DNA of 64,000 nucleotides. Origin: Litoribacillus peritrichatus (GTDB taxonomy: Bacteria; Pseudomonadota; Gammaproteobacteria; Pseudomonadales; Litoribrevibacteraceae). Of the stretch, positions 26,524-34,735 are shown piece by piece (positions within the stretch are counted from its first letter, which is position 1; every line of letters begins with the position of its first letter). The notes under the pieces are model-generated. The model made no database searches. It worked only from the letters and a program-made list of their open reading frames with translations, and was not told the DNA's origin. The stretch covers positions 496,001-560,000 of the forward strand of contig NZ_BAABBN010000007.1 in the NCBI RefSeq assembly GCF_039537985.1, in the 5' to 3' direction. The translations under genes were made by a program, and so were the position numbers.

Positions 26524-27384
26524 ATGAATACACAGTTACAAGCCGTAGATATAACGACACCGGGTGCCAACCTGGAAGCCTATATTTCCTCGGTGAGTGC
26601 AATTCCGGTTTTAACAATCGAAGAAGAGCGCAAGTTAGCTGAACGTCTACATTATGAAAACGATCTGGAAGCCGCGCGTCAATTGGTTATGTCGCACTTG
26701 CGTTTTGTTGTGCATATAGCAAGAAGCTATTCTGGATATGGTTTGTCGCAGGCTGATTTGATTCAGGAAGGCAACGTAGGTCTGATGAAGGCCGTCAAGC
26801 GATTCGACCCAACCGTGGGTGTTCGCCTTGTTTCTTTTGCGGTGCACTGGATCAAAGCCGAAATTCATGAATTTATTCTAAAGAACTGGCGCATTGTTAA
26901 AATTGCGACCACTAAGGCGCAGCGTAAGATGTTCTTTAATTTACGCAGTGCTAAAAAGAGCCTGTCGTGGTTCACGAACAAAGAAGTTGATGCGGTCGCC
27001 AAAGACATGGGGGTTGAACCTCGGGTGGTGCGCGAAATGGAAGGTCGCTTATCTTCGGTAGATACTTCTTTTGATGCGCCTGTTGATGCAGACGATGAGT
27101 CGGCACCAAACGCACCGGTTTATTTTCTGGAAGACAAAAGTGCAGACCCGGCTGCTTTACTGGAGCATTCGAATTGGGCAGAGAACGCCACAAACCGTTT
27201 GCATGAGGCTCTGGTACAACTGGATGAGCGCAGTCAGGATATTTTGATGCAGCGTTGGTTGAACGAAGAAAAAGCGACTTTGCATGACCTGGCTGAAAAA
27301 TACGACGTTTCTGCTGAGCGTATTCGACAGCTTGAGAAAAATGCAATGAAGAAAATTAAATCAGCGATGGAGCAAGCGGCTTAA
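26524..27384 (+). CDS. rpoH: RNA polymerase heat-shock sigma factor (sigma-32)
   Basis: RpoH directs transcription of heat-shock genes. This 286-residue protein has sigma region 1.2 (LEAYISSVSAIPVLT), region 2 (SGYGLSQADLIQEGNVGLMK, FAVHWIKAEIHEFIL), the RpoH box region (KIATTKAQRKMFFNLRSAKK) and region 4 (LHDLAEKYDVSAERIRQLEKNAMKKIK). It follows ftsYEX as in other gammaproteobacteria. A predicted sigma-E promoter lies just upstream and a strong terminator downstream, so it can be transcribed separately. Confidence 0.97.
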   Translation: MNTQLQAVDITTPGANLEAYISSVSAIPVLTIEEERKLAERLHYENDLEAARQLVMSHLRFVVHIARSYSGYGLSQADLIQEGNVGLMKAVKRFDPTVGVRLVSFAVHWIKAEIHEFILKNWRIVKIATTKAQRKMFFNLRSAKKSLSWFTNKEVDAVAKDMGVEPRVVREMEGRLSSVDTSFDAPVDADDESAPNAPVYFLEDKSADPAALLEHSNWAENATNRLHEALVQLDERSQDILMQRWLNEEKATLHDLAEKYDVSAERIRQLEKNAMKKIKSAMEQAA

Positions 27385-27419
27385 TGCTTTTGTTACCACT
27401 CTGATCCGACAATGCAATG

Positions 27420-27447
27420 AAAACCGCTCTGTTGAGCGGTTTTTTTA
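27420..27447 (+). terminator. Rho-independent terminator after rpoH
   Basis: AAACCGCTC (27421-27429), a TGTT loop and GAGCGGTTT (27434-27442), followed by more T residues, form a 9 bp perfect stem 37 bp after the stop. Confidence 0.9.
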
Positions 27448-27519
27448 TGCCTGCTATTTGTCTTCGGGGGTTCGCCCCTTATAATGCGCACCACTGAATC
27501 GGAACAGGCATGCGTTTCC

Positions 27520-27918
27520 ATGAATTATTTGATGATTTCGGCGATCAGTGGGTTTCTGGCGGTGTCGATGGGGGCGTTTGGGGCACATGCCTTGAAAACG
27601 CTGTTAACACCTGAGTATGTGGCGGTTTATCAAACGGCAGCGCATTATCACCTTACGCACAGTATTGTTTTGGCGTTGGTGGCGGTGTTGATGACCCGTT
27701 ATCAGACGTTGAAGATATTGAAAGCGGCTGCCTGTTCGTTTTTGGTGGGAATCATCTTGTTTTCCGGCAGTTTGTACACACTGGCGGTGACCGGAGTGAA
27801 GCCTGTGGGGGCGATTACCCCGATTGGCGGTGTGGCATTGCTCATTGGTTGGGGATGCTTGGCGGCAGCAGGATTGAGAATTTCAAAATCATCGGTGGAC
27901 GTCGGTGGTGAAAAATAA
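27520..27918 (+). CDS. DUF423 small membrane protein
   Basis: This 132-residue integral membrane protein has four hydrophobic helices and the family signature GAFGAHALK near the N-terminus, with YQTAAHYHLTHSI following. DUF423 (YgdD-type) proteins have no established biochemical role. The frame is open from ATG 27484. ATG 27520 is preferred because it puts MNYLMISAISGFLAV directly at the start of the first helix, as in relatives. trmB begins 34 bp downstream on the same strand. Confidence 0.85.
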   Translation: MNYLMISAISGFLAVSMGAFGAHALKTLLTPEYVAVYQTAAHYHLTHSIVLALVAVLMTRYQTLKILKAAACSFLVGIILFSGSLYTLAVTGVKPVGAITPIGGVALLIGWGCLAAAGLRISKSSVDVGGEK

Positions 27919-27952
27919 ACATATCAACTTAGTTAATTTATTGGTGTATTGA

Positions 27953-28645
27953 ATGTCAGATTCTGTTGAGCATAAGCGCTCTATTCGTAGTTTTGTAAAG
28001 CGAACGGGTCGTATGACCGAAGGGCAGCAACGCGCCATGGAAGAGCATTGGTCAGAGTTAGGGCTGACGCATCAGCAGGGCATGCTGGACATAGAAACGG
28101 TATTTGGCCGTAAGGCACCGTTGGTGCTGGAAGTGGGGTTTGGTAACGGTGATTCTTTGGTTGAGATGGCGGAGAAAGCGCCAGAAAAAGATTTTATTGG
28201 TATCGAAGTGCATGAGCCCGGCGTTGGACGCTTGATTAACGGTGTGGTGACGAAAGAGTTAACCAATTTGCGTGCTTATTGTCATGATGCGGTGGAAGTC
28301 TTTCAGGACTGCATCCCAGACGGAGCCATTGACCGTATGCAGTTGTTTTTTCCTGATCCGTGGCATAAAAAACGCCATAACAAACGCAGAATCGTTCAGC
28401 CTGAATTTGTTCAGCAAGTGCGCAGTAAATTAGTTGTCGGTGGCATTTGGCATATGGCTACCGACTGGGAACCTTACGCAGAACACATGATGGAAGTGAT
28501 GTCCGCTGCCGAAGGTTTTAAAAATATTGCCGGTGAAGGAGGCTATGTTCCTCGCCCGGAAAGCCGTCCCTTGACCAAGTTTGAACAGCGCGGTGAACGT
28601 CTGGGTCATGGTGTTTGGGACTTGATGTTCGAACGTGTTGAGTAA
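27953..28645 (+). CDS. trmB: tRNA (guanine46-N7)-methyltransferase
   Basis: TrmB makes m7G46 in tRNA variable loops. This 230-residue protein has the N-terminal SIRSFVKRTGRMTEGQ motif, SAM-binding LVLEVGFGNGDSL, the acidic IGIEVHEPG strand end and the catalytic RMQLFFPDPWHKKRHNKRR segment. It converges with hemW, four bases between the stop codons, with no obvious terminator between them. Confidence 0.97.
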   Translation: MSDSVEHKRSIRSFVKRTGRMTEGQQRAMEEHWSELGLTHQQGMLDIETVFGRKAPLVLEVGFGNGDSLVEMAEKAPEKDFIGIEVHEPGVGRLINGVVTKELTNLRAYCHDAVEVFQDCIPDGAIDRMQLFFPDPWHKKRHNKRRIVQPEFVQQVRSKLVVGGIWHMATDWEPYAEHMMEVMSAAEGFKNIAGEGGYVPRPESRPLTKFEQRGERLGHGVWDLMFERVE

Positions 28646-28649
28646 GTTG

Positions 28650-29792
28650 TCAGCTTAGAAACCGCTCGAGCAGTTCATTCAGATACATACGCCCCTTCAA
28701 GGTGGGGCGTATTTTGGTGTCGACCTTTTCCAGTAATCCTTCCTTTATGGCTCTGTCCAACGGAGCGCTGATAGTACTTAATGGCAGGCCCGTCGTACTT
28801 TCTAATAAGCTTTCTTCAAAACCTTGAGTGAGACGCAAGGTATTCATTAAAAACTCCAAAGGAATGTCTTCCTGGTGGATTGGATCAACGGATGCAGTCA
28901 AAGATAGACGACGGGTGTCCAGATAATGATTGGGCTGCCTGACTTTGCGATAGCGAAACAATTCGCCATTTGCGAGTGTGATTTTTCCGTGCGCTCCGGC
29001 TCCCAGCGCAAGGTAGTCACCAAACTGCCAGTAATTGGTATTATGGCGGCTTTGTTTGCCGGGTTGGGCGTAAGCGGATACTTCGTATTGCTGAAATCCT
29101 GCATTGGCAATGAGTCGCTGTCCTTCATCAATAATGTCGCAAAGGGCATCTTCTTCCGGCAAAGGAGGTGGCTTGCTGAAGAATTCGGTGTTGGGTTCAA
29201 TGGTCAGCTGGTACCAGGATAAATGGCTGGGTTTGAGCTTGATTGCGGTTTCTAAATCGAAACAGGCGTCTTCAATGGTTTGATTCGGCAAGCCGTGCAT
29301 TAAATCAATATTGAAGTTGTCGAAACCGGCGCTTCTGAGCACATCCACAGCTGTTATGGCATTGGTGGCGGAATGTATTCTTCCCAAAGCAGTCAGCTTG
29401 TCGTCCTGAAAGCTCTGAACCCCTAATGATAACCGGTTGATGCCTGCTGAGCGGTACTCGCTGAAGCGACTTGCCTCGATAGCACCGGGGTTTGCTTCCA
29501 TAGTGATTTCTGCGTCTGTGCGGAAGCTTAAATGTTGGTTAAGTTGTTCAAACAGTGTTTGATAGAAACGTCCGCTTAATAAACTGGGGGTGCCTCCTCC
29601 AATGAATACCGACTCGATGGGTCGGTTTTGCGCCCACGCCTTGTCGGCCTTTAAATCTTTGATCAGCTGCTCCAAATACGCTTGTTCCGGTATGGCTTCC
29701 TTGGTGGTTTGGTGTGAATTAAAGTCACAGTACGGGCACTTACGGATGCACCAGGGTGTATGTATATAAAGACTAAGGGGAGGCAGATTCAT
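28650..29792 (-). CDS. hemW: HemW-type radical SAM heme chaperone
   Basis: This 380-residue radical SAM protein has the cluster motif CIRKCPYC (Cys15, Cys19, Cys22), a GGGTPSLL motif for SAM binding and the HemW C-terminal region. HemW is related to oxygen-independent coproporphyrinogen oxidase HemN but is thought to bind and deliver heme. The opening SLYIHTPWCIRKCPYCDFNS has no additional N-terminal cysteine, as for HemW. In Pseudomonas it lies next to rdgB; here an MCP-PilZ gene separates the two. Confidence 0.93.
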   Translation of the reverse strand: MNLPPLSLYIHTPWCIRKCPYCDFNSHQTTKEAIPEQAYLEQLIKDLKADKAWAQNRPIESVFIGGGTPSLLSGRFYQTLFEQLNQHLSFRTDAEITMEANPGAIEASRFSEYRSAGINRLSLGVQSFQDDKLTALGRIHSATNAITAVDVLRSAGFDNFNIDLMHGLPNQTIEDACFDLETAIKLKPSHLSWYQLTIEPNTEFFSKPPPLPEEDALCDIIDEGQRLIANAGFQQYEVSAYAQPGKQSRHNTNYWQFGDYLALGAGAHGKITLANGELFRYRKVRQPNHYLDTRRLSLTASVDPIHQEDIPLEFLMNTLRLTQGFEESLLESTTGLPLSTISAPLDRAIKEGLLEKVDTKIRPTLKGRMYLNELLERFLS

Positions 29793-29988
29793 AGGATTTT
29801 ATTGTAACGTTTGATTCCGAAAATTACTGATGTTAACCGACTTTATCTATAAAGATACTTTCTGGTTGGTTAAGATTTCAGGTGAAAGGCCGATAAGGAA
29901 GGTTTGCTATTTCTTCAATTTAAATATCAATAGCCCGGTTTGAGGTTTGGTATTTTAACAAAAAAATAAGTGGCCGGATAATAACAAA

Positions 29989-31620
29989 ATGGCATGGTAT
30001 TCTCGTTTAAGTATTCGTTGGAAATTACAACTCGGCTTTTTTGTCGTAACTATGTTTACTACCTTGTTCAATCGTTGGCTGGCGACCAAAGAACTGGATA
30101 AAGCAATTAATACAGCCGAGGAGTTCTTGGCCCCACAAGACTTAATTGATGCGCTGGTAGTACAGAAAGAAACCTACATTTTTAACTCCGTTTGGGAATC
30201 AGGCATTGAGTTCACCATTCAATTTGCTGTGATCGGGATCGTTGCCAGCATCTTTGTGCGACCGCTTCTGGAGCTTATTGAGAGCTTAAAGGCGGTTGGC
30301 AAAGGCGATTTAACCCAAACCATTGAAACACGCGCTGAAGATGAAATTGGCACATTGGTTCGTCACTTTAATGCGATGCTGAGCAAGCTCAACGAAGTGT
30401 TATCGAGTGTGGATGCCAGTTCTTCACACATGAAACAATCGGCTTATCAAATAGCCCTGGTCTCCCAGGAAATTGCAGAAATTGGTGAAAAGGAAAACGG
30501 TCATTTTGAAGATGTGGCGCAAGTCATTAAGGATCTGCACCAGATTTCAGAGGACGTTGAGTCCATTGCACGTCAATCCCATCAGAGAGCTACAATCGCT
30601 AAGGACTCGGCCGTACTTGGGGTTAAAAACCTGCGCGATAATATTCAGGAGCTGACGCATGTCAGCAGTGAAGTGGAGCAAGCGTCAGATAAAGTGCAAC
30701 AGCTGGATCAGTCAGCAGATCAAATTACTAAAATCGTCGGCGGTATCCGGGAGATTGCTGAACAGACTAATTTATTAGCATTAAATGCTGCAATTGAGGC
30801 GGCAAGAGCCGGTGAACAGGGCCGGGGTTTTGCTGTCGTTGCTGATGAGGTGCGTGCGTTAGCAGAAAAAACAACGAACTCGTCCGGTGAGATTAATCAG
30901 ATCATTGAAGCGTTTTCTGAACAAGTAACCGATGTCACTAAGACCATGGCGAAGGTCGCCACCCGAGTTAGAAATAATACCGTTTCTGCAGAAGACACCG
31001 CTCAACAAATTGCAGAGATGGAAACGGCTGCGTTATCTGCGGCTGAACAAGCGGAAGAAATCGAAGGGCACAGTGATCGCCAATTGAAAACCTTTACCAG
31101 CCTTGAATTGGCCATGGATAAACTATTGGGCGGCTTGCAGCAAAATACCTCCAAGGTATCCAACACTGCGAACATCGGTGAGTCGTTATATGAGTTGACC
31201 AATAAAATGTCGGCGATGCTTGAGGGCTTCAGTTTCTTAAATGTGGCTGATCTGGAGGCTTCGTCCAGTGAGGATGATCGCCGTCAGCATCCAAGAGCCA
31301 GTAGCAATCTATTGGTCCAAATTAACAGTAATAACCAGCTTACCGATGGTTTTTGTCAGGATGTCAGTTTATCGGGGATGCGGGTTTCAGTGGCGACAGA
31401 GCTTCAGGAAGGGCAACAGATTGAACTCCAAATGAGAATGCCGAGCAATAAACTGGAAGATTACAATCAACAGGAGCCGGTATGTTTGGTCGCTCAGGTG
31501 GCCCGGAAAATCATTACGGAACATGGACGCAATATCTACGGTTTGCAGTTTGCCGAGCTGGATCGATATCAAACCAGTCAGCTTAAACGTTGTGTCGACT
31601 TTTTTGGTGGCAGCCAATGA
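29989..31620 (+). CDS. Methyl-accepting chemotaxis protein fused to a PilZ domain
   Basis: This 543-residue protein has two transmembrane helices (about 13-30 and 70-92) enclosing a periplasmic segment of only ~40 residues. A HAMP domain (93-145) and an MCP signalling domain with the conserved tip IAEQTNLLALNAAIEAARAG and GRGFAVVADEVRALAEKT follow. The C-terminal ~110 residues are a PilZ domain with both c-di-GMP-binding motifs: RRQHPR (431-436) and DVSLSGMR (from Asp458). With hardly any ligand domain outside the membrane, its input is plausibly cytoplasmic c-di-GMP. It could feed the Pil-Chp or a flagellar pathway; the target is not shown. It interrupts the usual hemW-rdgB order. Confidence 0.92.
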   Translation: MAWYSRLSIRWKLQLGFFVVTMFTTLFNRWLATKELDKAINTAEEFLAPQDLIDALVVQKETYIFNSVWESGIEFTIQFAVIGIVASIFVRPLLELIESLKAVGKGDLTQTIETRAEDEIGTLVRHFNAMLSKLNEVLSSVDASSSHMKQSAYQIALVSQEIAEIGEKENGHFEDVAQVIKDLHQISEDVESIARQSHQRATIAKDSAVLGVKNLRDNIQELTHVSSEVEQASDKVQQLDQSADQITKIVGGIREIAEQTNLLALNAAIEAARAGEQGRGFAVVADEVRALAEKTTNSSGEINQIIEAFSEQVTDVTKTMAKVATRVRNNTVSAEDTAQQIAEMETAALSAAEQAEEIEGHSDRQLKTFTSLELAMDKLLGGLQQNTSKVSNTANIGESLYELTNKMSAMLEGFSFLNVADLEASSSEDDRRQHPRASSNLLVQINSNNQLTDGFCQDVSLSGMRVSVATELQEGQQIELQMRMPSNKLEDYNQQEPVCLVAQVARKIITEHGRNIYGLQFAELDRYQTSQLKRCVDFFGGSQ

Positions 31621-31623
31621 TCT

Positions 31624-31648
31624 AAAACCGTCTCGATCGACGGTTTTT
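31624..31648 (+). terminator. Terminator after the MCP-PilZ gene
   Basis: AAAACCGTC (31624-31632) pairs perfectly with GACGGTTTT (31639-31647) around a 6 nt loop and ends in a T-run, directly after the stop. It may also serve rdgB from the other side. Confidence 0.85.
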
Positions 31649-31657
31649 GTTGGAAAG

Positions 31658-32260
31658 CTATTGGCCGTAAAGCTGTTGATAGCGCGCTTTAAACTCGGCC
31701 AGGGCTTTGGCCCGGTGGCTGACTTGGTTTTTTTGTTCCGGAGATAGGTTGGCAGAACTGGTCTTCAGCTCCGGGCACCAGAAAACAGGGTCATAACCAA
31801 AACCGTTACTGCCTTGAGGTTCGGCCAAAAGCCTGCCGTGCCATACTCCGTCGCAGATGATGGGGGTTGGGTCTTGAGGGTCTCGGACAAAGGCCAGCAG
31901 GCAATGGAAATGAGCGCTGCGGTTGTCCGGATGGTTGCTCATATCGTGGAGCAATTTCTGGTAATTTTCCTGATCCGAGGCATTTTCCCCTGCGTATCGG
32001 GCCGAATACACGCCTGGTGCACCGTTTAAGGCATCCACAGACAAACCAGAGTCGTCGGCTAAGGCCGGTAAACCGGTTAGTTGAGCGACGTGTCTGACTT
32101 TTAAAAGCGCATTTTCTACAAAGGTGCAGGCCGTTTCTTCTGGCGAAGGAATGTTGAAATGGTTCATTGGCAGGATTTCAACATTCAGGTCTGCCAGAAT
32201 TCGGGTCAGCTCTTTGATCTTTCCCTGATTGTTACTGGCCAGAACGATGGTTTGGCGCAT
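31658..32260 (-). CDS. rdgB: dITP/XTP pyrophosphatase
   Basis: RdgB removes non-canonical purine triphosphates such as dITP and XTP from the nucleotide pool. This 200-residue Ham1-family protein has the opening IVLASNNQGKIKEL, the metal-binding ALADDSGLSVDALNGAPGVYSARY (Asp69/70) and the C-terminal GFGYDPVFW with SHRAKAL. AAGGAAC seven bases upstream supports the ATG. It closes the leftward metX-metW-DUF4426-rdgB cluster. Confidence 0.96.
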   Translation of the reverse strand: MRQTIVLASNNQGKIKELTRILADLNVEILPMNHFNIPSPEETACTFVENALLKVRHVAQLTGLPALADDSGLSVDALNGAPGVYSARYAGENASDQENYQKLLHDMSNHPDNRSAHFHCLLAFVRDPQDPTPIICDGVWHGRLLAEPQGSNGFGYDPVFWCPELKTSSANLSPEQKNQVSHRAKALAEFKARYQQLYGQ

Positions 32261-32382
32261 TCAAACGTTCCTTTTTGTGCTTTCGGTGTGTTGCATGGTT
32301 GGCAACAGGCGGCTTTGCGAGTCTGGGCTGTGGGCTGGCTCACTCATTCGCGCTGTTACTTTGAGGTAATCGGCCGGGGTCG

Positions 32383-32844
32383 CTAGTCAGGATAAACCGC
32401 TTGTCTGAAGGTAAGCGTAAACCCAGGTTGGTTCGGGTCTGGCTGAATCTCCAGATTAAACGTTAAGGTGTCCTGACTGGCGATCTTAAATTCTGCAATA
32501 TGATAGATTGCATTCTGTTCGATGACCGGACGGAAATCCAGACGATTAACTTGCTCAATTAAGTTTCTGATCTTTCCTTGAATGACTGCGCGAACAGGCT
32601 TTTGGCTGCCATCGGGTTGTTTTTTTAACACTGTGATGTTGACCAAACCCCGATATTTACTGCGCTGAATATCGTAGGATTTGGCCACGTCCGGTTGCAG
32701 AAATGAGCTGTTGAATGCACTGTAGTGTACTTCGTAGTCGCCAAACGTTTGTTTTTGCTCTGCCCAGGCCAATGTGGCCAGGGCCGTCATCATCAGGCCC
32801 ATGAGGGTGCGAAAGAGTGAGGGGGTGTGCTGATACTGCTTCAT
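32383..32844 (-). CDS. DUF4426 periplasmic protein
   Basis: This 153-residue protein has a signal peptide (TLMGLMMTALATLAWA, cleaved near Ala28) and a mature domain beginning QTFGDYEVHYSAFNSSFLQPDVAKSYDI, matching the DUF4426 family found between metW and rdgB in Pseudomonas and relatives. Function is unknown; the fold is probably all-beta. AGGAG six bases upstream fixes the start. metW ends nine bases before it. Confidence 0.85.
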   Translation of the reverse strand: MKQYQHTPSLFRTLMGLMMTALATLAWAEQKQTFGDYEVHYSAFNSSFLQPDVAKSYDIQRSKYRGLVNITVLKKQPDGSQKPVRAVIQGKIRNLIEQVNRLDFRPVIEQNAIYHIAEFKIASQDTLTFNLEIQPDPNQPGFTLTFRQAVYPD

Positions 32845-32853
32845 GACGGACTC

Positions 32854-33462
32854 CTAACGCTTTTTAATGTGATAGATAGCGACCTGGCCGAGCAAGTTCG
32901 GCCAGAGGCGAATGGCCCAATTATCTTTGAGGTCGTTATCAACCACCGTTCGATTCAAAACTTTGATCTCTTTATCATAGCAGAGGGCTTCAAAGTCTTT
33001 AAAAGTACATAGGTGAATATTTGGCGTGTCGTACCAACTGAAGGGTAAGGTATCTGACATCGGCATTCTGCCTTTAAACATTAAGTACGCCCGGCAGCTC
33101 CAGTGGCCGAAATTGGGGAATGTAATAATGGCTTCGTTGCCAACACGCAACATTTCATCCAGCAGTAAATCCGGTCGTTTCACCGCCTGCAGGGCTTGAG
33201 TCATCACTATGGTGTCAACGCTGTGGTCTTCGAAATTGCTTAAACCATCATCCAGGTTTTGCTGAACCACATTAATGCCTTTTTTAATGCATTCAGTGAT
33301 GGCGTCTTCTTCAATTTCGAGGCCATAACCTTTAATTTTTTTGGTGGTCATCAGATGGCTTAACAGCTCGCCCTGACCACACCCCAGATCCAGTACTTGT
33401 TGATCGGGGGAAATCCAGTTCGCGATAATTTCAAGGTCAGCGCGTAAATTCTTGTCTGTCAT
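32854..33462 (-). CDS. metW: Methionine biosynthesis protein MetW
   Basis: MetW is a SAM-dependent-methyltransferase-fold protein that works with MetX in homoserine activation. This 202-residue protein has the glycine-rich loop VLDLGCGQGELL (23-34), an acidic strand end (YGLEIEEDAI) and the MetW-typical HSVDTIVMTQALQAV and FPNFGHWSCR motifs. It starts 11 bp after metX, with GAGGAT as ribosome binding site, indicating one transcript. Confidence 0.95.
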   Translation of the reverse strand: MTDKNLRADLEIIANWISPDQQVLDLGCGQGELLSHLMTTKKIKGYGLEIEEDAITECIKKGINVVQQNLDDGLSNFEDHSVDTIVMTQALQAVKRPDLLLDEMLRVGNEAIITFPNFGHWSCRAYLMFKGRMPMSDTLPFSWYDTPNIHLCTFKDFEALCYDKEIKVLNRTVVDNDLKDNWAIRLWPNLLGQVAIYHIKKR

Positions 33463-33473
33463 TCAACGTATCC

Positions 33474-34625
33474 TCAGTTAATCCCTTGAGTGAGCGCCAC
33501 TTGCTGCATGAAGGCATCAAATACCTGCATGTACCTTGGAATTGGCAATAAAAAGGCGTCGTGGCCTTTGTCGGACTCGATCTCAACGTAACTGACGTCT
33601 TTGTCGGCTTCCATCAGGGCATTGACTATTTCTTCGGATCGTTTCGGTGAAAAGCGCCAGTCGCTGCTGAACGACATTACCATGAACTTGCATTGAGCCG
33701 ATTTGAAGCACTCAGACAACTCGTTATCAAACGCCGCCGCTGGGTCAAAGTAGTCCAGGGCTTTGGTCATCAACAAGTAAGTATTGGCATCAAACTGGTT
33801 TGAAAAACGCTCACCCTGATATCTTAAATAGCTTTCAATTTCGAATTCAGAATCAAAATTGAAGTTTAATTTCCCGGTTTTGAGGTCGCGGCCAAACTTT
33901 AATGCCATGCCATCATCAGAAAGGTAGGTGATGTGACCAAGCATTCTGGCCTGGGTTAATCCGCCTTTCGGAATGGTGTTCTTTTCGAGGTAGTGGCCAT
34001 CATGAAACTCCGGGTCTTTGATAATGGCCTGACGTGCCACTTCATTAAACGCGATGTTCTGGGTGGTGAGTTTTGGTGCGGAAGCTATCACTACGCAGTT
34101 GGCCACGCGTTCCGGATACTGAATGGACCAGCGCAACGCCTGCATGCCACCCAAACTGCCGCCGACCACAGCGGCCCACTTTTGAATGCCTAATCGATCT
34201 GCCAGCCGGGCCTGGCTGTTTACCCAGTCCCTGACGCACATGATCGGAAAATCGGAACCGTAGACTTTGCCCGTTTCAGGGTTGATTGAAGTTGGACCGG
34301 TACTGCCTGCGCAACCGCCTAAATTATTTAACGAAACCACAAAAAATTTATTGGTGTCGATCGGCTTATTCGGGCCAATGGCGCTGTCCCACCATCCCGG
34401 TTTTTTGTCCTCGGGAGCGTGGTAGCCGGCGGCGTGGTGATCACCACTTAATGCATGACAAATCAGGACTGCGTTGGAGGCGTCCTGATTTAAAGTGCCG
34501 TAAGTTTCAACCATCAGCTGGTAATTCGGCAACACTTGTTCAGACCGCAGTTTTAGCGGTTCGTCGAATTGATGCACTTGAGGTTCAACAATACCTACAG
34601 AATTCTCTGGAATTTGGGCTGGCAT
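33474..34625 (-). CDS. metX: Homoserine O-acyltransferase
   Basis: MetX acylates homoserine at the start of methionine synthesis. This 383-residue alpha/beta-hydrolase-fold enzyme has ICHALSGDHHAAG, the NLGGCAGSTGP motif and the nucleophile elbow GGSLGGMQ (Ser157). The C-terminal triad Asp/His is likely in the SSDWRFSP and KGHDAFLL segments. Gammaproteobacterial MetX linked to MetW is usually a succinyltransferase (MetXS), but the acyl donor cannot be settled by eye. It is the first gene of the leftward met cluster. Confidence 0.95.
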   Translation of the reverse strand: MPAQIPENSVGIVEPQVHQFDEPLKLRSEQVLPNYQLMVETYGTLNQDASNAVLICHALSGDHHAAGYHAPEDKKPGWWDSAIGPNKPIDTNKFFVVSLNNLGGCAGSTGPTSINPETGKVYGSDFPIMCVRDWVNSQARLADRLGIQKWAAVVGGSLGGMQALRWSIQYPERVANCVVIASAPKLTTQNIAFNEVARQAIIKDPEFHDGHYLEKNTIPKGGLTQARMLGHITYLSDDGMALKFGRDLKTGKLNFNFDSEFEIESYLRYQGERFSNQFDANTYLLMTKALDYFDPAAAFDNELSECFKSAQCKFMVMSFSSDWRFSPKRSEEIVNALMEADKDVSYVEIESDKGHDAFLLPIPRYMQVFDAFMQQVALTQGIN

Positions 34626-34660
34626 AAGAACTTAGATCTAACTCTTTAAGAAGCGGGATA

Positions 34661-34693
34661 CAAAAAGGGCAGTCTAAACGCTGAGACTGCCCT
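34661..34693 (-). terminator. Terminator after the dynamin-like gene
   Basis: AGGGCAGTCT pairs perfectly with AGACTGCCCT (10 bp, 34666-34675 with 34684-34693) around an 8 nt loop. On the minus strand it is followed by TTTTTG. It lies between the dynamin-like stop and metX. Confidence 0.8.
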
Positions 34694-34735
34694 ATTCAAT
34701 AAAAAACCAAGCCTTAGCTAAGTTGGATCAATCAG

